Below, piece after piece: positions 17,119 to 26,600 of a DNA stretch of 64,000 nt (the stretch's first letter is position 1; each line of letters starts with the position of its first letter). The stretch is from Micromonospora alfalfae (GTDB taxonomy: Bacteria; Actinomycetota; Actinomycetes; Mycobacteriales; Micromonosporaceae): NCBI RefSeq assembly GCF_022230925.1, contig NZ_JAKKFH010000011.1:124001-188000 (forward strand), read 5' to 3'. The translations under genes were made by a program, and so were the position numbers. The notes below the pieces were generated by a model. That model was given only the letters and a program-made list of their open reading frames with translations. It made no database searches and was not told the origin of the DNA.

Positions 17119-18480
17119 CTAGTACCTCTGAATCTCCGCAAAACTGTCGATATCCACATCCGCCGCAGGGGAGAAGCGCCCCGAGATCACTAAGCGCCCC
17201 TTCTGCTCACCGGCCAGGTCAACCCGCAAGGCTTTCCAACATGGATGATCGCCATGAATTCTCAACTCACCGCCAGACAATTCGAAATCAGTAATATCAA
17301 CATCAAGCACCGCCGGTTGGCCGCCTCTAGGTCGGATACGGAGATCGCCATCCGATAGACGCCCCGGACCAATCCTGATCCTCGTGGGACCTGCCGGCTT
17401 AACGTCTAGGTTTACATAGGTGCCCGAGATGTTCGGGGGGATTGATATCTCCACGTCTTCGGTCTCTACATCTGCGAATACCAGGCGGCCCGACAGGCTG
17501 TATGAGTACATATGAACGTTTGTCCGCTTCAGCTTCGAGTCCGAGAACTCGACCTCTCCGTCTATGTTGGACGATCGAGAGTGCAGATAAAAAAGGTCAT
17601 CATTCGAGTCAAACAACAACTCCGAATCGGAGATTTCAGCCCGTCTAATCAAGAGGGTTGCGTCATTCTCAATATGCATCCGATCAAGCGCAAACGAGGA
17701 GCCGGCCGACTCGACTTCATCGAACGAAACTACGGATCTACCTTTGACCTTCATTCCCGACAGCAGGATCTTCATATTCTTGAACGTTGAGCCGGTGAAG
17801 TCCACGAGTGCGTCCTCGATTACCGCCCCCCGAAGCCGAATTTCTCCGTCCCGAAATGTGCAGTTGCGGAACTGCACCATGGCCCCTGCAAGCTTCACCT
17901 GGTCCAGGTCTACTACTTGGAAGTGCCCGCCAGAGAAGTCCAACTCCTGATCGTTCCATGAATGTTCAGAATCTAGATTCAAGAGCCGGGCGCGAATGGA
18001 CTTCCATGCCGTTCGTTGCACCTCCTGCTCTCCGAGGTTCCTTTCCTCCCCGCCGAATGCCAGATTTGGGAGCCTAAGGTAAGAGCAAATGGCCATGACG
18101 CAAGGAGTCCGCCCCTCCCGCCAGTCATCGGCCAGGATTGCCAGGGAATGCAGCCCCGCCAAGCGTGCCGATGGACGCTCGTGCGCTAGAAGTTCAGCCG
18201 CCTTAACATAGCGATCGGAGTAGACCTGCTGATCGGCACGCAGCCCTTCCCGTTCCGCTAGGATCTGCTTACGAAAAGCATAGATCGCTCCGAGCGAAGC
18301 CCCAATGAGCGCGGTTAGGCTAACCGAGACAGTCAGGATAGCAGGAAGGGTTTTGTCATTCGGCGCGTGAAATCCTAAGAGTATTGCCGTAACCGCCCAA
18401 AGGATAATAAAGAGCGCGAAGAATAAAACTATTGCGGTGATCGCGGCGAACGGAAGAAGAATATAAAGGCTGCCACCCAT
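17119..18480 (-). CDS. Membrane-anchored pentapeptide-repeat-type protein
   Basis: 453 residues from ATG 18480 (AGGTGA about 10 bases before). Two transmembrane helices (about 5-34 and 45-68) are followed by the segment YVKAAELLAHERPSARLAGL and LADDWREGRTPCVMAICSYL, the short HEAT-like domain typical of actinobacterial pentapeptide proteins. From about 170 to the end runs a long degenerate beta-helix (DFSGGHF, LAGAMVQFRNCTF, VDFTGSTFKNMKI). The beta-helix may bind a ligand or partner at the inner membrane face. The frame stays open to 18762, which would add 94 unconvincing residues. Codons are A/T-richer than neighbours, a sign of transfer. Confidence 0.75.
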   Translation of the reverse strand: MGGSLYILLPFAAITAIVLFFALFIILWAVTAILLGFHAPNDKTLPAILTVSVSLTALIGASLGAIYAFRKQILAEREGLRADQQVYSDRYVKAAELLAHERPSARLAGLHSLAILADDWREGRTPCVMAICSYLRLPNLAFGGEERNLGEQEVQRTAWKSIRARLLNLDSEHSWNDQELDFSGGHFQVVDLDQVKLAGAMVQFRNCTFRDGEIRLRGAVIEDALVDFTGSTFKNMKILLSGMKVKGRSVVSFDEVESAGSSFALDRMHIENDATLLIRRAEISDSELLFDSNDDLFYLHSRSSNIDGEVEFSDSKLKRTNVHMYSYSLSGRLVFADVETEDVEISIPPNISGTYVNLDVKPAGPTRIRIGPGRLSDGDLRIRPRGGQPAVLDVDITDFELSGGELRIHGDHPCWKALRVDLAGEQKGRLVISGRFSPAADVDIDSFAEIQRY

Positions 18481-18812
18481 CTTAGGTTCACCTAGCGCTA
18501 CTACACTCCGAGTAACCGCCACCCGGACTGCGCGCGCCTTTTCCAATCCGAGTGACCTGCGGTCGCCTGCATCAGCCAACGCGTCCTCCATTCGAAGCCT
18601 CGATGAGAGATCGGACCACGAACCTCGGTGGCGCGCTACATCCTCGCCTGTCAGTTTCCATCCCGATGCTCCTTTGGATGTCAACCCGGAGACTCCTTGA
18701 CCCCAGGCAACAAGCAGGGCTAGCTGACCGGCTCCCGCAGTGCCTTTACCTGAGGCGACCATCCGACGAAGTCCGTAGACGTCCGCCGCCCCCTGTGCCT
18801 GTCGTCACTCAG

Positions 18813-20372
18813 CTAGTCACCCACCTGTTCGCCGGAGGAGCCATCCGACTCTGCGCTGGTGTTTTGCTCGCCTTCATCGGCGTTGCTGGTCTTGCCACCC
18901 GCTGGGGTCGTCGCGCTGGGGTCGTCGCCCTCTCGCCCGGCTTTCGATTCAGGGTCGTTCAATGCCGAAACTTCATGGATAACGGTTCGCCAATCGCCAC
19001 ACTCGTCGAAAATGCCCGACGTCTCTAGGATCTTCCTCCTCCAGTACTCGGCGCGGCTGGAGTCTCTCTGCAAATCGGATCGCATTACAAAGAGCTGCAA
19101 CCCGGAAATAAGACAGTGCCCCCTGCTAGAAGAGTAGGGAATCATCTGAGCTGGGAAGTCAGCCTCGATCCGCTCATCCAGAGGCTTTTCCCGCCAAGTG
19201 TTAACGACGAGAATACCCTTCGGGCTAACCCCAGTCTCCTCGAAGGAGTTCGCTACCCACTTCTCCAGCTGAGCGGCATGCTTCTCAGCAGCGCTTTTCG
19301 AGACGCCTTTAACTTCAACGACAGCTGCTCCCTCCGGAAAAACAACCTTCCAGTCGTCGCGACCCGGCTCCGGTTCGGTGACCACGCCCCCGAGAATTTC
19401 AAGGACCGCCTTCACTTCCAGTTCAAGAGCCCGCCCACTACCAAGGAATAGCTGGTTACGACTCTCGACCAACTCACTTTCCTTCTGCAAGTCGGCAAGC
19501 TCGGCGCGAGCACGCTCAATTGCTTTTTGCTGATCTACGATCTGAACGCGAAGTCGGTCCTGCTCGTCCGTAGCATAGCGTTCCGCCCACGGAGGACGGG
19601 TGGAGTCTGTCGACCCGCCGAGTGCGGCGATTGCTGCCAGCAGGTCCATTTGGAAGTCCAGGGCGGCCGGCAGCCACAGATTGTCAGGGAGAGCTTCTTC
19701 ATCTTCTGGCGTTGGATCTTCCCCCTCATCTTCATTTTTTGGGGCCAGAAAATCCACGCTGGGCAAGAGGATTAGGTGCCCGCCGTTCTTGCTGCGCTGC
19801 ATGAAGCTTACAACACGCTCAGTGCCGCTGACATGAGCCAAGGGTGCTCCGGGGTGTTGAGTCATGACCGCTTTGTAAGAAAGGTAGTCCTTATATTTTC
19901 TGAGCAAGGCAGGGATTGCCCCGTCGCCTGCTATCGATATCCGACTCCCGCGCGCCCCCGAGATATCATGCTCTGCGATCGGAAGCGCAGAGAGGAGATC
20001 AAATGGATCCAACTGAACCGTCTCGATCCTATTCCGTCCGGTTCCGGAATAAGTGCGGCGACCGGTGTCTACGCAGCACTCTTGCGGTGGCTGCGCGAAC
20101 ACCACCAACGCACGGCCCTGGTTGACGAATTCGACGAACTCTTCCCTTCGACGCTTAGCGTCGGCTTGAATACGAACCGATATATGCTCCGAGAGCCAAG
20201 GCAGCCCCCTGTAGCGCTTGTGATAACCAGAATCAAGATAGGTTCGGAAGCTTTCGGCGGGATCCCAGAAGACAACATCGAAATCGAATGCGCTGAGGTC
20301 TCCCGAAAATGTGGAGCGTTCTGTTTCATCGCCGCCGTATACCGGGTCATAGTCAAGGGAGAGTAGGCGCAT
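18813..20372 (-). CDS. Large protein with probable PD-(D/E)XK nuclease domain
   Basis: 519 residues. Residues 1-200 have alternating strands and helices (FDFDVVFWDPAES, ALVVFAQPPQE, HLILLPSVDFLAP) reminiscent of a Rossmann- or GATase-like sensor. An acidic linker (213-230) and a coiled coil (about 270-305) follow. Residues 314-400 look like a PD-(D/E)XK core: helix with Glu318, then Asp340, then VVEVKG with Glu353 and Lys355, then a Lys-rich helix. The C-terminal tail is disordered and acidic. Start ATG 20372 lacks a close ribosome site (GGGGAGG lies about 28 bases upstream). Composition is A+T-rich for this chromosome. A restriction or defence role is inference; no partner methylase is present. 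Confidence 0.68.
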   Translation of the reverse strand: MRLLSLDYDPVYGGDETERSTFSGDLSAFDFDVVFWDPAESFRTYLDSGYHKRYRGLPWLSEHISVRIQADAKRRREEFVEFVNQGRALVVFAQPPQECCVDTGRRTYSGTGRNRIETVQLDPFDLLSALPIAEHDISGARGSRISIAGDGAIPALLRKYKDYLSYKAVMTQHPGAPLAHVSGTERVVSFMQRSKNGGHLILLPSVDFLAPKNEDEGEDPTPEDEEALPDNLWLPAALDFQMDLLAAIAALGGSTDSTRPPWAERYATDEQDRLRVQIVDQQKAIERARAELADLQKESELVESRNQLFLGSGRALELEVKAVLEILGGVVTEPEPGRDDWKVVFPEGAAVVEVKGVSKSAAEKHAAQLEKWVANSFEETGVSPKGILVVNTWREKPLDERIEADFPAQMIPYSSSRGHCLISGLQLFVMRSDLQRDSSRAEYWRRKILETSGIFDECGDWRTVIHEVSALNDPESKAGREGDDPSATTPAGGKTSNADEGEQNTSAESDGSSGEQVGD

Positions 20373-21079
20373 CGCGCCAGTATAGACGTGGGTATCTAGA
20401 GCCTCCCCTTTCTTGCCATCCCGTCTGCCGTCGACCCGCCCCTCCTGGGGAGCGGGCCGCCGCCCGGCCCGCCACGTCAAGACGGCCTTGACGCACTGTC
20501 GGACGCTGGCGGGTCGGGCGGTGGTCTGCTCGGCTTGCCCGGGTCGATGGCAGGCGGGATGGCCCGCGCAACCACCCACGGACCGCAACGCGCCGACGTG
20601 GTTGCAACCATCTCGGAGCCCGAGCGCCCCCGCCGGAGGCGAAGTAATCGCAGCCCCACGACCGCCGCCAGCTCGCCGACGCGGCCGGCGTGCGCTCCCC
20701 TACGCCGCGCGGGCTCGTGGCCGCGCGGCCCGGCCGGCTGCCGGCCCACCACCACCCGGTCAACGCTGCTGTCGTTCGGCGGCGGCCCCTTGGGCTTTCC
20801 GCTTCCGCGCCAGCCGCCGGGCGTGTTGCGTGGCCGGAGTCGGAGCGCCAGCGGAGCGACGGACCTAGGCGGCGGCGCGTGCGGCCCGTTCAGGGCCGCC
20901 TTGAAGACGTACAGAAATTTTGAACAACCACGCCGGCAGTCGGTCTGTGAGGTTGCTCCCGCCGGCCGGGCCTGACCCGACTTTGAACTGGCTCCGTGCC
21001 CTCATGTGGACCCGCAGGAGGCAGTTACTCGTCCGCGGCACGCAAACGCCGACGCGACGGGTCGGACCCGGTACGACGG
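20373..21079. other. About 700 bp without a convincing gene
   Basis: High-G+C sequence with several short open frames on both strands but none with a family match, ribosome site or consistent codon usage. It contains the nested inverted repeat at 20460-20521. A plus-strand frame ending near 20975 includes PFRAALKTYRNF and may be the tail of a decayed gene. Confidence 0.5.
20460..20521. repeat. Nested inverted repeat (potential cruciform)
   Basis: Outer arms of 15 bp (20460-20474 and 20507-20521) match at 14 positions. Inside, CGTCAAG (20475-20481) and CTTGACG (20487-20493) form a second, perfect 7-bp stem with a 5-base loop. It lies about 90 bp upstream of the nuclease-like gene, at the boundary where base composition changes. 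Confidence 0.6.
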
Positions 21080-21114
21080 CGGCGGCCAGTCACCTTGCGG
21101 GTGACCGGCCGCCG
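21080..21114. terminator. Hairpin terminator of the copper/ThuA operon
   Basis: Stem of 8 bp plus 6 bp around a single mismatch (21080-21094 with 21100-21114) and a 5-base loop. It lies 13 bases past the stop codon of the last minus-strand gene of the operon. Confidence 0.7.
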
Positions 21115-21127
21115 TTGCGTCGATCAG

Positions 21128-22105
21128 TTAGAGCTTCGCCGCGCCCGCCTCGGTGGCCTCCTGCACCGCCGAGGAACGGCGGATCTCGGCCCGCTGGTCG
21201 CCGGCATCCTCCCGGGCCGGACCCGCCATCCGGGCGGCCCGGTTGGTGGTCGCCGCCGCCTGGTCACCGGTCACCCCGCCACGGATCCGGTTGTTCGCGG
21301 CCACCTGGGCGGCCGGGTCGTTGGACGTCACCGCCAACTGACCGTTGATGATGTTGTCGTCGACGGTGACCCCGCCGGTGGTGCTGGTGATGCTCACGTC
21401 CCCACCCCAGTAACCGCCGGAGGCGCAGCTGTCGAGGGTGCCGTTCGGTCCGAGCTGCACACCGCCCAGGTTGCCGGCGAAGGTGGCCCGACCCTGGACC
21501 GCACTGCCACACACCACGCTGCCGGTGGCGCTGTTGAGCACCGACAGCGTGCCGTCGACGAACGAGTCGTGCAGGTCGGTGTAGTAGGTGCCGGTGCTGC
21601 TGAGGTTGCGCTGCACCTGGGTGCCGCGGTCGAGCCGTACCTCGCCGGCACCGACGGTGACGTGCCCGGTGACCGTCGACGCCTCGGCGAACAGGAAGCT
21701 GTCGATGGTCGTGGAGCCCTTCGGCTTCACGGTGACGGTGCCGGTGCGGGCGTCCTTCAGGAAGATGCCGTACCCCCCGGCCGCGAGCACCACCTGGCCG
21801 TCGACTGTCGTGTCGGTGGCGTCGAGGTACCCGTCGGCGGCGACGCGTACCTCACCGCTGACCCGGCCACCGGTCACCACCAGGTTGCCGCCGGCTGCGA
21901 CGGTGACGTTGCCGGTGATCGTGGTGCCGGTGAGCGCGCAGGACTCGCCGGCGGGGACGAGCAGGTCGTTGGGCACGGTCACCGCGCCGCCGGTGCCGAT
22001 GCAGTGGGTGACCAGGTCGGCGTGCGCGGTGGGTGCCACGGCCAGCACCGAGGCCGCGATGAAGGCGCTCACTGTGGCGAGCTTGGCGACGGTACGTCCG
22101 GGCAT
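21128..22105 (-). CDS. Secreted beta-helical repeat protein
   Basis: 325 residues from ATG 22105 with AAAGGGAG upstream. Signal peptide of about 29 residues (ends PTAHA). The mature part is a run of short beta repeats of the type GTTITGNVTV, GGRVSGEVRV, DTTVDGQVVL, STVTGHVTVG, as in single-stranded right-handed beta-helix or bactofilin-like proteins. A few cysteines may form disulfides. The last 50 residues (Ala/Arg-rich) are not repetitive. Likely an extracellular structural or binding protein. Last gene of the four-gene operon, 32 bp after the cupredoxin gene. Confidence 0.8.
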   Translation of the reverse strand: MPGRTVAKLATVSAFIAASVLAVAPTAHADLVTHCIGTGGAVTVPNDLLVPAGESCALTGTTITGNVTVAAGGNLVVTGGRVSGEVRVAADGYLDATDTTVDGQVVLAAGGYGIFLKDARTGTVTVKPKGSTTIDSFLFAEASTVTGHVTVGAGEVRLDRGTQVQRNLSSTGTYYTDLHDSFVDGTLSVLNSATGSVVCGSAVQGRATFAGNLGGVQLGPNGTLDSCASGGYWGGDVSITSTTGGVTVDDNIINGQLAVTSNDPAAQVAANNRIRGGVTGDQAAATTNRAARMAGPAREDAGDQRAEIRRSSAVQEATEAGAAKL

Positions 22106-22137
22106 CGTGGTACTCCCTTTCGGTGAGGTTCGAGGAC

Positions 22138-23667
22138 TCATGCGCCGACGTCCGATCGGGCCGCGGCCCGGACGATGGCGCCCTGCTGCCGCCGGTCGAG
22201 CGTGCCGCCGGTCACGAGCGCGGCGGTGACCGCTTCGACGTGGCGGACGAACTCGGCGTGGCCGGGGTAGTCGGCGTGTTCGTCGATCAGATCGTTGATG
22301 GTGCAGCCGTCGCCGGTGTCAACGTTGGCCACACCGGTGTCGCCGCCGTCGATGATCACGGTGGCCCGGGTGTCCGAGTCGGGGCAGCGGTCGGTGTCGT
22401 CGACCACCACGGTGAACGACGTCGACTGCTCGGTGGAGGAGTTCCCCGCCGTGTCGGTCGCCCGGTACTTCACTGTGTGCGCGCCGGGTGCGCGGACGGC
22501 GACCGGAGCGGTGTACGCCGTCCAGCCTCCGGCGTCGAGCGCGTACTCGATCTTCGCCACGCCGGATTCGGCGTCGGTGGCCGTGACGGTGACTGTCGCG
22601 CCGCCGACGTATCCGCCGTCGTCGTTGCGGTCACCGGCCACGGTGGCGGCGACAGTGGGTGGAGTCGTGTCCTCGGCCTGCGGTTCGACCACGGTGAAGT
22701 GGGACATCTGCTCCGCCGACGTGTTCCCGGCGACGTCGGTGGCCCGGTAGTGCAGCATGTGCATCCCGGCCGTGTTCACCACGATCGGGTTCGTGTACGC
22801 GGTGAAGGCCGCCCCGTCCAACGAGTACTCGATGGTGGCGACGCCGGATCCGCTGTCGGTGGCGGCCAACGTGGCGGTGGCCGTACCGATGTAGTTGCCG
22901 TCGCCGTCGCGGTCGCCGGCCAGTGCGGCGGTGACCACCGGCGCGGTGGTGTCCTCCTCCCCCGGCTCGACGATCCGGAACGCCACCGAACCGACGGCGC
23001 TGGTGTTGCCGGCCTGGTCGGTGGCGCGGAACTGCACCGCGTGGTCGCCGATCGCTGTGACCCGCACCGGCTCGGTGTACGGCAGGAAGCTGGTGTCGTC
23101 GACCTGGTACTCGACGGTCTGGACCCCGGAGTCGGCGTCGGTGGCCGTCACTGTCACAGTGGCCGCGCCGAGGTAGTTGCCGTCCTGATCCTGGTCACCG
23201 GAGACCACGGCGGTCACTGTCGGCGCGGTGGTGTCGCCACCGCCACCGCCCTCGGTGACCACCAGCTCACCGACCATCGAGCTGTGGCCGGGAATCGAGC
23301 AGAAGTACCGGTACCGGCCCGGGGTCAGCGTCACTGTCGCCTGGTGGCGGCCGTCGTTGGCGTCGAACGGGCTGGCCAGGATGTTGAGTGTGACGTCGTG
23401 GTTGTAGCCCTCGGTGCTGGTGTCGAAGGTCAGGGTGTGCGGCATCCCGGTGGTGTTGCCGGTGGCCGCGCTGTTCTCCCAGATGATCGTGGTCGCTCCG
23501 GCCACCGCCGTGGTGGGCGCGGACTTGTATCGGGTGATGCTGTCGTCGGCGGTCCAGGTCAACACCTGGTCGGCGGCGACACGTGGGGCGGCGGAGGCGG
23601 GCACTGCGGCCAACGGGATCACCGTGAGCAGGAGCGCCGCCAGCGCGGCCTTCAGTCGTCGGGTCAT
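22138..23667 (-). CDS. Secreted blue-copper domain protein with three Ig-like (OmpL47-type) domains
   Basis: 509 residues. After the signal peptide (1-26) comes a cupredoxin domain (about 27-140): His in GMPHTLTF and the Cys-His-Met set in YFCSIPGHSSM are type 1 copper ligands. Three repeats of about 95 residues follow, each starting DTTAPTV/DTTPPTV and containing GDQDQDGNY-like and ATDADSGV-like blocks, as in OmpL47-type Ig-like domains. The final 80 residues (from CPDSDTRATV) match a module in the upstream neighbour. CTAGGAGTGACG precedes ATG 23667; the gene starts 8 bases after the previous stop. Probably an extracellular electron-transfer partner. Confidence 0.85.
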   Translation of the reverse strand: MTRRLKAALAALLLTVIPLAAVPASAAPRVAADQVLTWTADDSITRYKSAPTTAVAGATTIIWENSAATGNTTGMPHTLTFDTSTEGYNHDVTLNILASPFDANDGRHQATVTLTPGRYRYFCSIPGHSSMVGELVVTEGGGGGDTTAPTVTAVVSGDQDQDGNYLGAATVTVTATDADSGVQTVEYQVDDTSFLPYTEPVRVTAIGDHAVQFRATDQAGNTSAVGSVAFRIVEPGEEDTTAPVVTAALAGDRDGDGNYIGTATATLAATDSGSGVATIEYSLDGAAFTAYTNPIVVNTAGMHMLHYRATDVAGNTSAEQMSHFTVVEPQAEDTTPPTVAATVAGDRNDDGGYVGGATVTVTATDAESGVAKIEYALDAGGWTAYTAPVAVRAPGAHTVKYRATDTAGNSSTEQSTSFTVVVDDTDRCPDSDTRATVIIDGGDTGVANVDTGDGCTINDLIDEHADYPGHAEFVRHVEAVTAALVTGGTLDRRQQGAIVRAAARSDVGA

Positions 23668-23675
23668 CGTCACTC

Positions 23676-26600
23676 CTAGAGTTCCCGCGCACGGATGTTG
23701 CGGAACTCGGCCAGGTCGTTGTCGCCGTGGTTCTGCAGGCCGATGAAGCCGCGCAGGAACTGACGCAGGTCGGTCGGCGGGTCGCCGGCTCGCGAGGACT
23801 GCTTGCCGGGTGTGTTGTCGAATTCGTTGATCACCACGCCATTGCGGATCATCGTGTAGTGCTGCCCGACGGCGCGGATCTCGTAGTCGTTCCACTCGTT
23901 CTTCGGCGTCACGCCGGCCTGGGCCAGCGGCACCGGGTCGAAGTTGTAGACCGAGCCGGTCTTCTGCGGCTCACCGGTGTCACCGTCGTAGATCTGGATC
24001 TCGTGTCCGCAGTAGATCGCCATCCAGGCCGGCGAGGTCCGCGCCGACCCGACAGTGCCGCAGCTGTCCGGTGGCCGCTGGTCGAGGGGCGTTCGCAGGT
24101 CCGGGAACCGGATGAAGACTCCGGTGTTGGCCCGGCCGGTGCCCGGCGCGATGTCCCGGAACTGCAACTTCAGCGAGAAGTCGCCCAGCTCCTTGGTGTG
24201 CCAGAGCATGCCCAGGCCACCGCTGGAGCGCAGCGACCCGTCCGGCTGGATGCCGAACTGTCCCGACGGCGCCTGCTGCCAACCGCGCAGCGACTCGGCG
24301 GTGCCGTCGAAGAGCGGCTCGTACCCGGTGTGCCCGTCCCGGCCGATCTCCGACGCGGCTGCCAGCCGGGTGAGGGTGCCCGCTTCGCGGCTGCTGAGCA
24401 GGTCGTCGTCCTGCAACGCGCGGGCCACAGCGGTGACGTGCCGGACGAAACCGTTGTGGTCATCCCAGGTGCTCTCGTCGTCGATCAGGTCGTTGGCGGT
24501 GCAGCCCTGCCCGACAGTGCGACTGGGCACCCCGGTGTCGGTGTCGCCGAGCCACACCGTCGACCGGTCGTCGGGCACCGCGCAGCCCACCGTCACAGTG
24601 GTCTGCACCGTCGCGGTCTGACCGTCGGCGTACGTGACGGTGAGCTTCGCGGTGTAGGTGCCGACAGTGGCGTACGTGTGCCGGGGGTCCGCCTCGGTCG
24701 ACGTGGCGCCGTCGCCGAACTCCCAGCGGTGGCTGACGCCGCCGGAGCGGGAACCGGTGAAGGCGATGGTCAGCGGCTTGTTCTGCACGGCGACCGATGT
24801 CGCCGCCGGCGCCGGGGTGGGCGCCCCGCCGGTGTAGGTGATCCGGATCAGCTTCTGGTTCGCGTGCAGGCTGAAGAACCCGCCGCCGTAGTCGAGCAGA
24901 TAGAGCGCGCCGTCCGGACCGAACTTCGCGTCCATCCAGCTCTGCAACCGGTTGTCGCCGTTGCCACCGGGGATGATGGCCCGCAGCGACTCGGCGTACA
25001 CCGGTGGGGCGGCCTGCGGCACGCCGGCCGGGTCGACTGTGACAGCTACCCGGTTGGACGCGTTCGACTGGTCGCCGATGAACCACTTGCCGTCCCAGTG
25101 CTCCGGCCACGCCACGCCACTGGTGGTGTCGACGAGGCTGCGGTGGTAGGTCGGGCCGGACATGATGGCCTGCCCGCCGCCGCGCAGGTACGGCTGCGTG
25201 TAGGTGGCGTCGGCCGCCACGTAGGTGGGCAGGCCGCTGCCGTCGGTCCGCTTCGGGAACACCGGGCCGCCGCCGTCCGGCGAATACCAGATCATGTTGT
25301 CCCGGGCCGCCGGGATGTCCTCCAGCCCGGTGTTGCGCGGCGAGGTGTTCTTCAGGTTGTCGCAGTCGTACCAGCCGGTCAGCACTGTCGCGTCGGTGTT
25401 GCTGCGGTCGCGGTACGGCTGCCGGTTGCCCATGCAGTACGGCCAGCCCTGGTTACCGGCGGAGGTGATGATGGTGGCCGTCTCGTACTTCGCCGGGCCC
25501 AGGGTGGGGCTGGGCGACGAGGCGTCCGGGCCGACCCAACCGGCGGTCAGCCACTGGTGCACCGGGTCGATCTGGAGGCGGGCGATGTTGCGTACGCCCA
25601 TCACGTAGATCTCCGGCCGGGTCTTCTCGGTGCCCGGTGGGAACAGGTTGCCCTCCGGGATGGTGTACGTCCCGTCGGCCTCCGGATGGATCCGGATGAT
25701 CTTGCCGGCGAGGTCGTTGGTGTTACCCGACGTACGACGGGCGTCCTGGAACGAGATGCCCTGGTACTCCTGGGTCCAGTTGTTGCCGGCGTAGCCCTGC
25801 GACCCCTCCGAGGAGTTGTTGTCGCCGGAGCCGACGTAGAGGTTGCCCTTGGCGTCGAACGCCATGCCGCCACCGGCGTGGCAGCAGCTGTGGATCTGCA
25901 CCGGGAACTGCAACAGGTCCTTGCGGGTGGCCTGGTCGATGGTCTGCGCCTGCCTGTCGTAGGTGAACCGGGAGACGGTCCGCTGACCGACCCGCTTCAC
26001 CCGGTCGACCGAGTCGTGCGGCATCCAGTAGACGTAGAGCCAGCCGTTCTCGGCGAACTTCGGGTCGGGCACGATGCCGAGCAGACCCTCCTCGTTCTTG
26101 ACCAACTCGGAGCCGCTGCCCCGGTTGCCCATCACCTCCAGGGTGGTGAGCAGCTTGACCTGCTTGGTACGCGGGTCCCAGGAGTGGATCGTGCCGCAGC
26201 CCAGGCCGACCTTCGGGTCGTTCCAGTCAGCGATCGGGCCGCTCGGGCAGGCCGCCTTGCCGACGTAGAAGACAGTGCCGTCCGGCGCGATGGTGAGCCC
26301 GTGCGGCTCGCCCATCTGGTCCAGCTGCCCGGTCTGGTTCGCGGCGGTGAGTCGCTCCACCTTGTAGTTCGACGCGATGGTGGCCTGGCAGTCACCACGG
26401 ACCCGACCGGTGGTCCAGTTGAGAGCGCCGGCGAGGTGCGTGCGGAACGCCTCCTCGCCGTAGCTGCCCTCGGTGTGGCCCATGCCGGTGTAGAACGACC
26501 GGCCGCCGTCGTAGTCCCGGCACCAGGACACCGGGTGGAAGGCGCCGTTGGCGGCCGCCCCCGGGTTGTAGTGCCGCTCCTCGACCTGGGCGAGGGTGTG

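Noticed and set aside
18481..18762. 94-residue extension of the pentapeptide protein
   Set aside because: No conserved sequence, and a good ATG with ribosome site sits at 18480 just before the first membrane helix. It remains possible.
20535..20975. Possible gene in the gap before the beta-helix gene
   Set aside because: No ribosome site, no coherent fold and Arg/Pro-rich translation in several frames. At most a decayed fragment.
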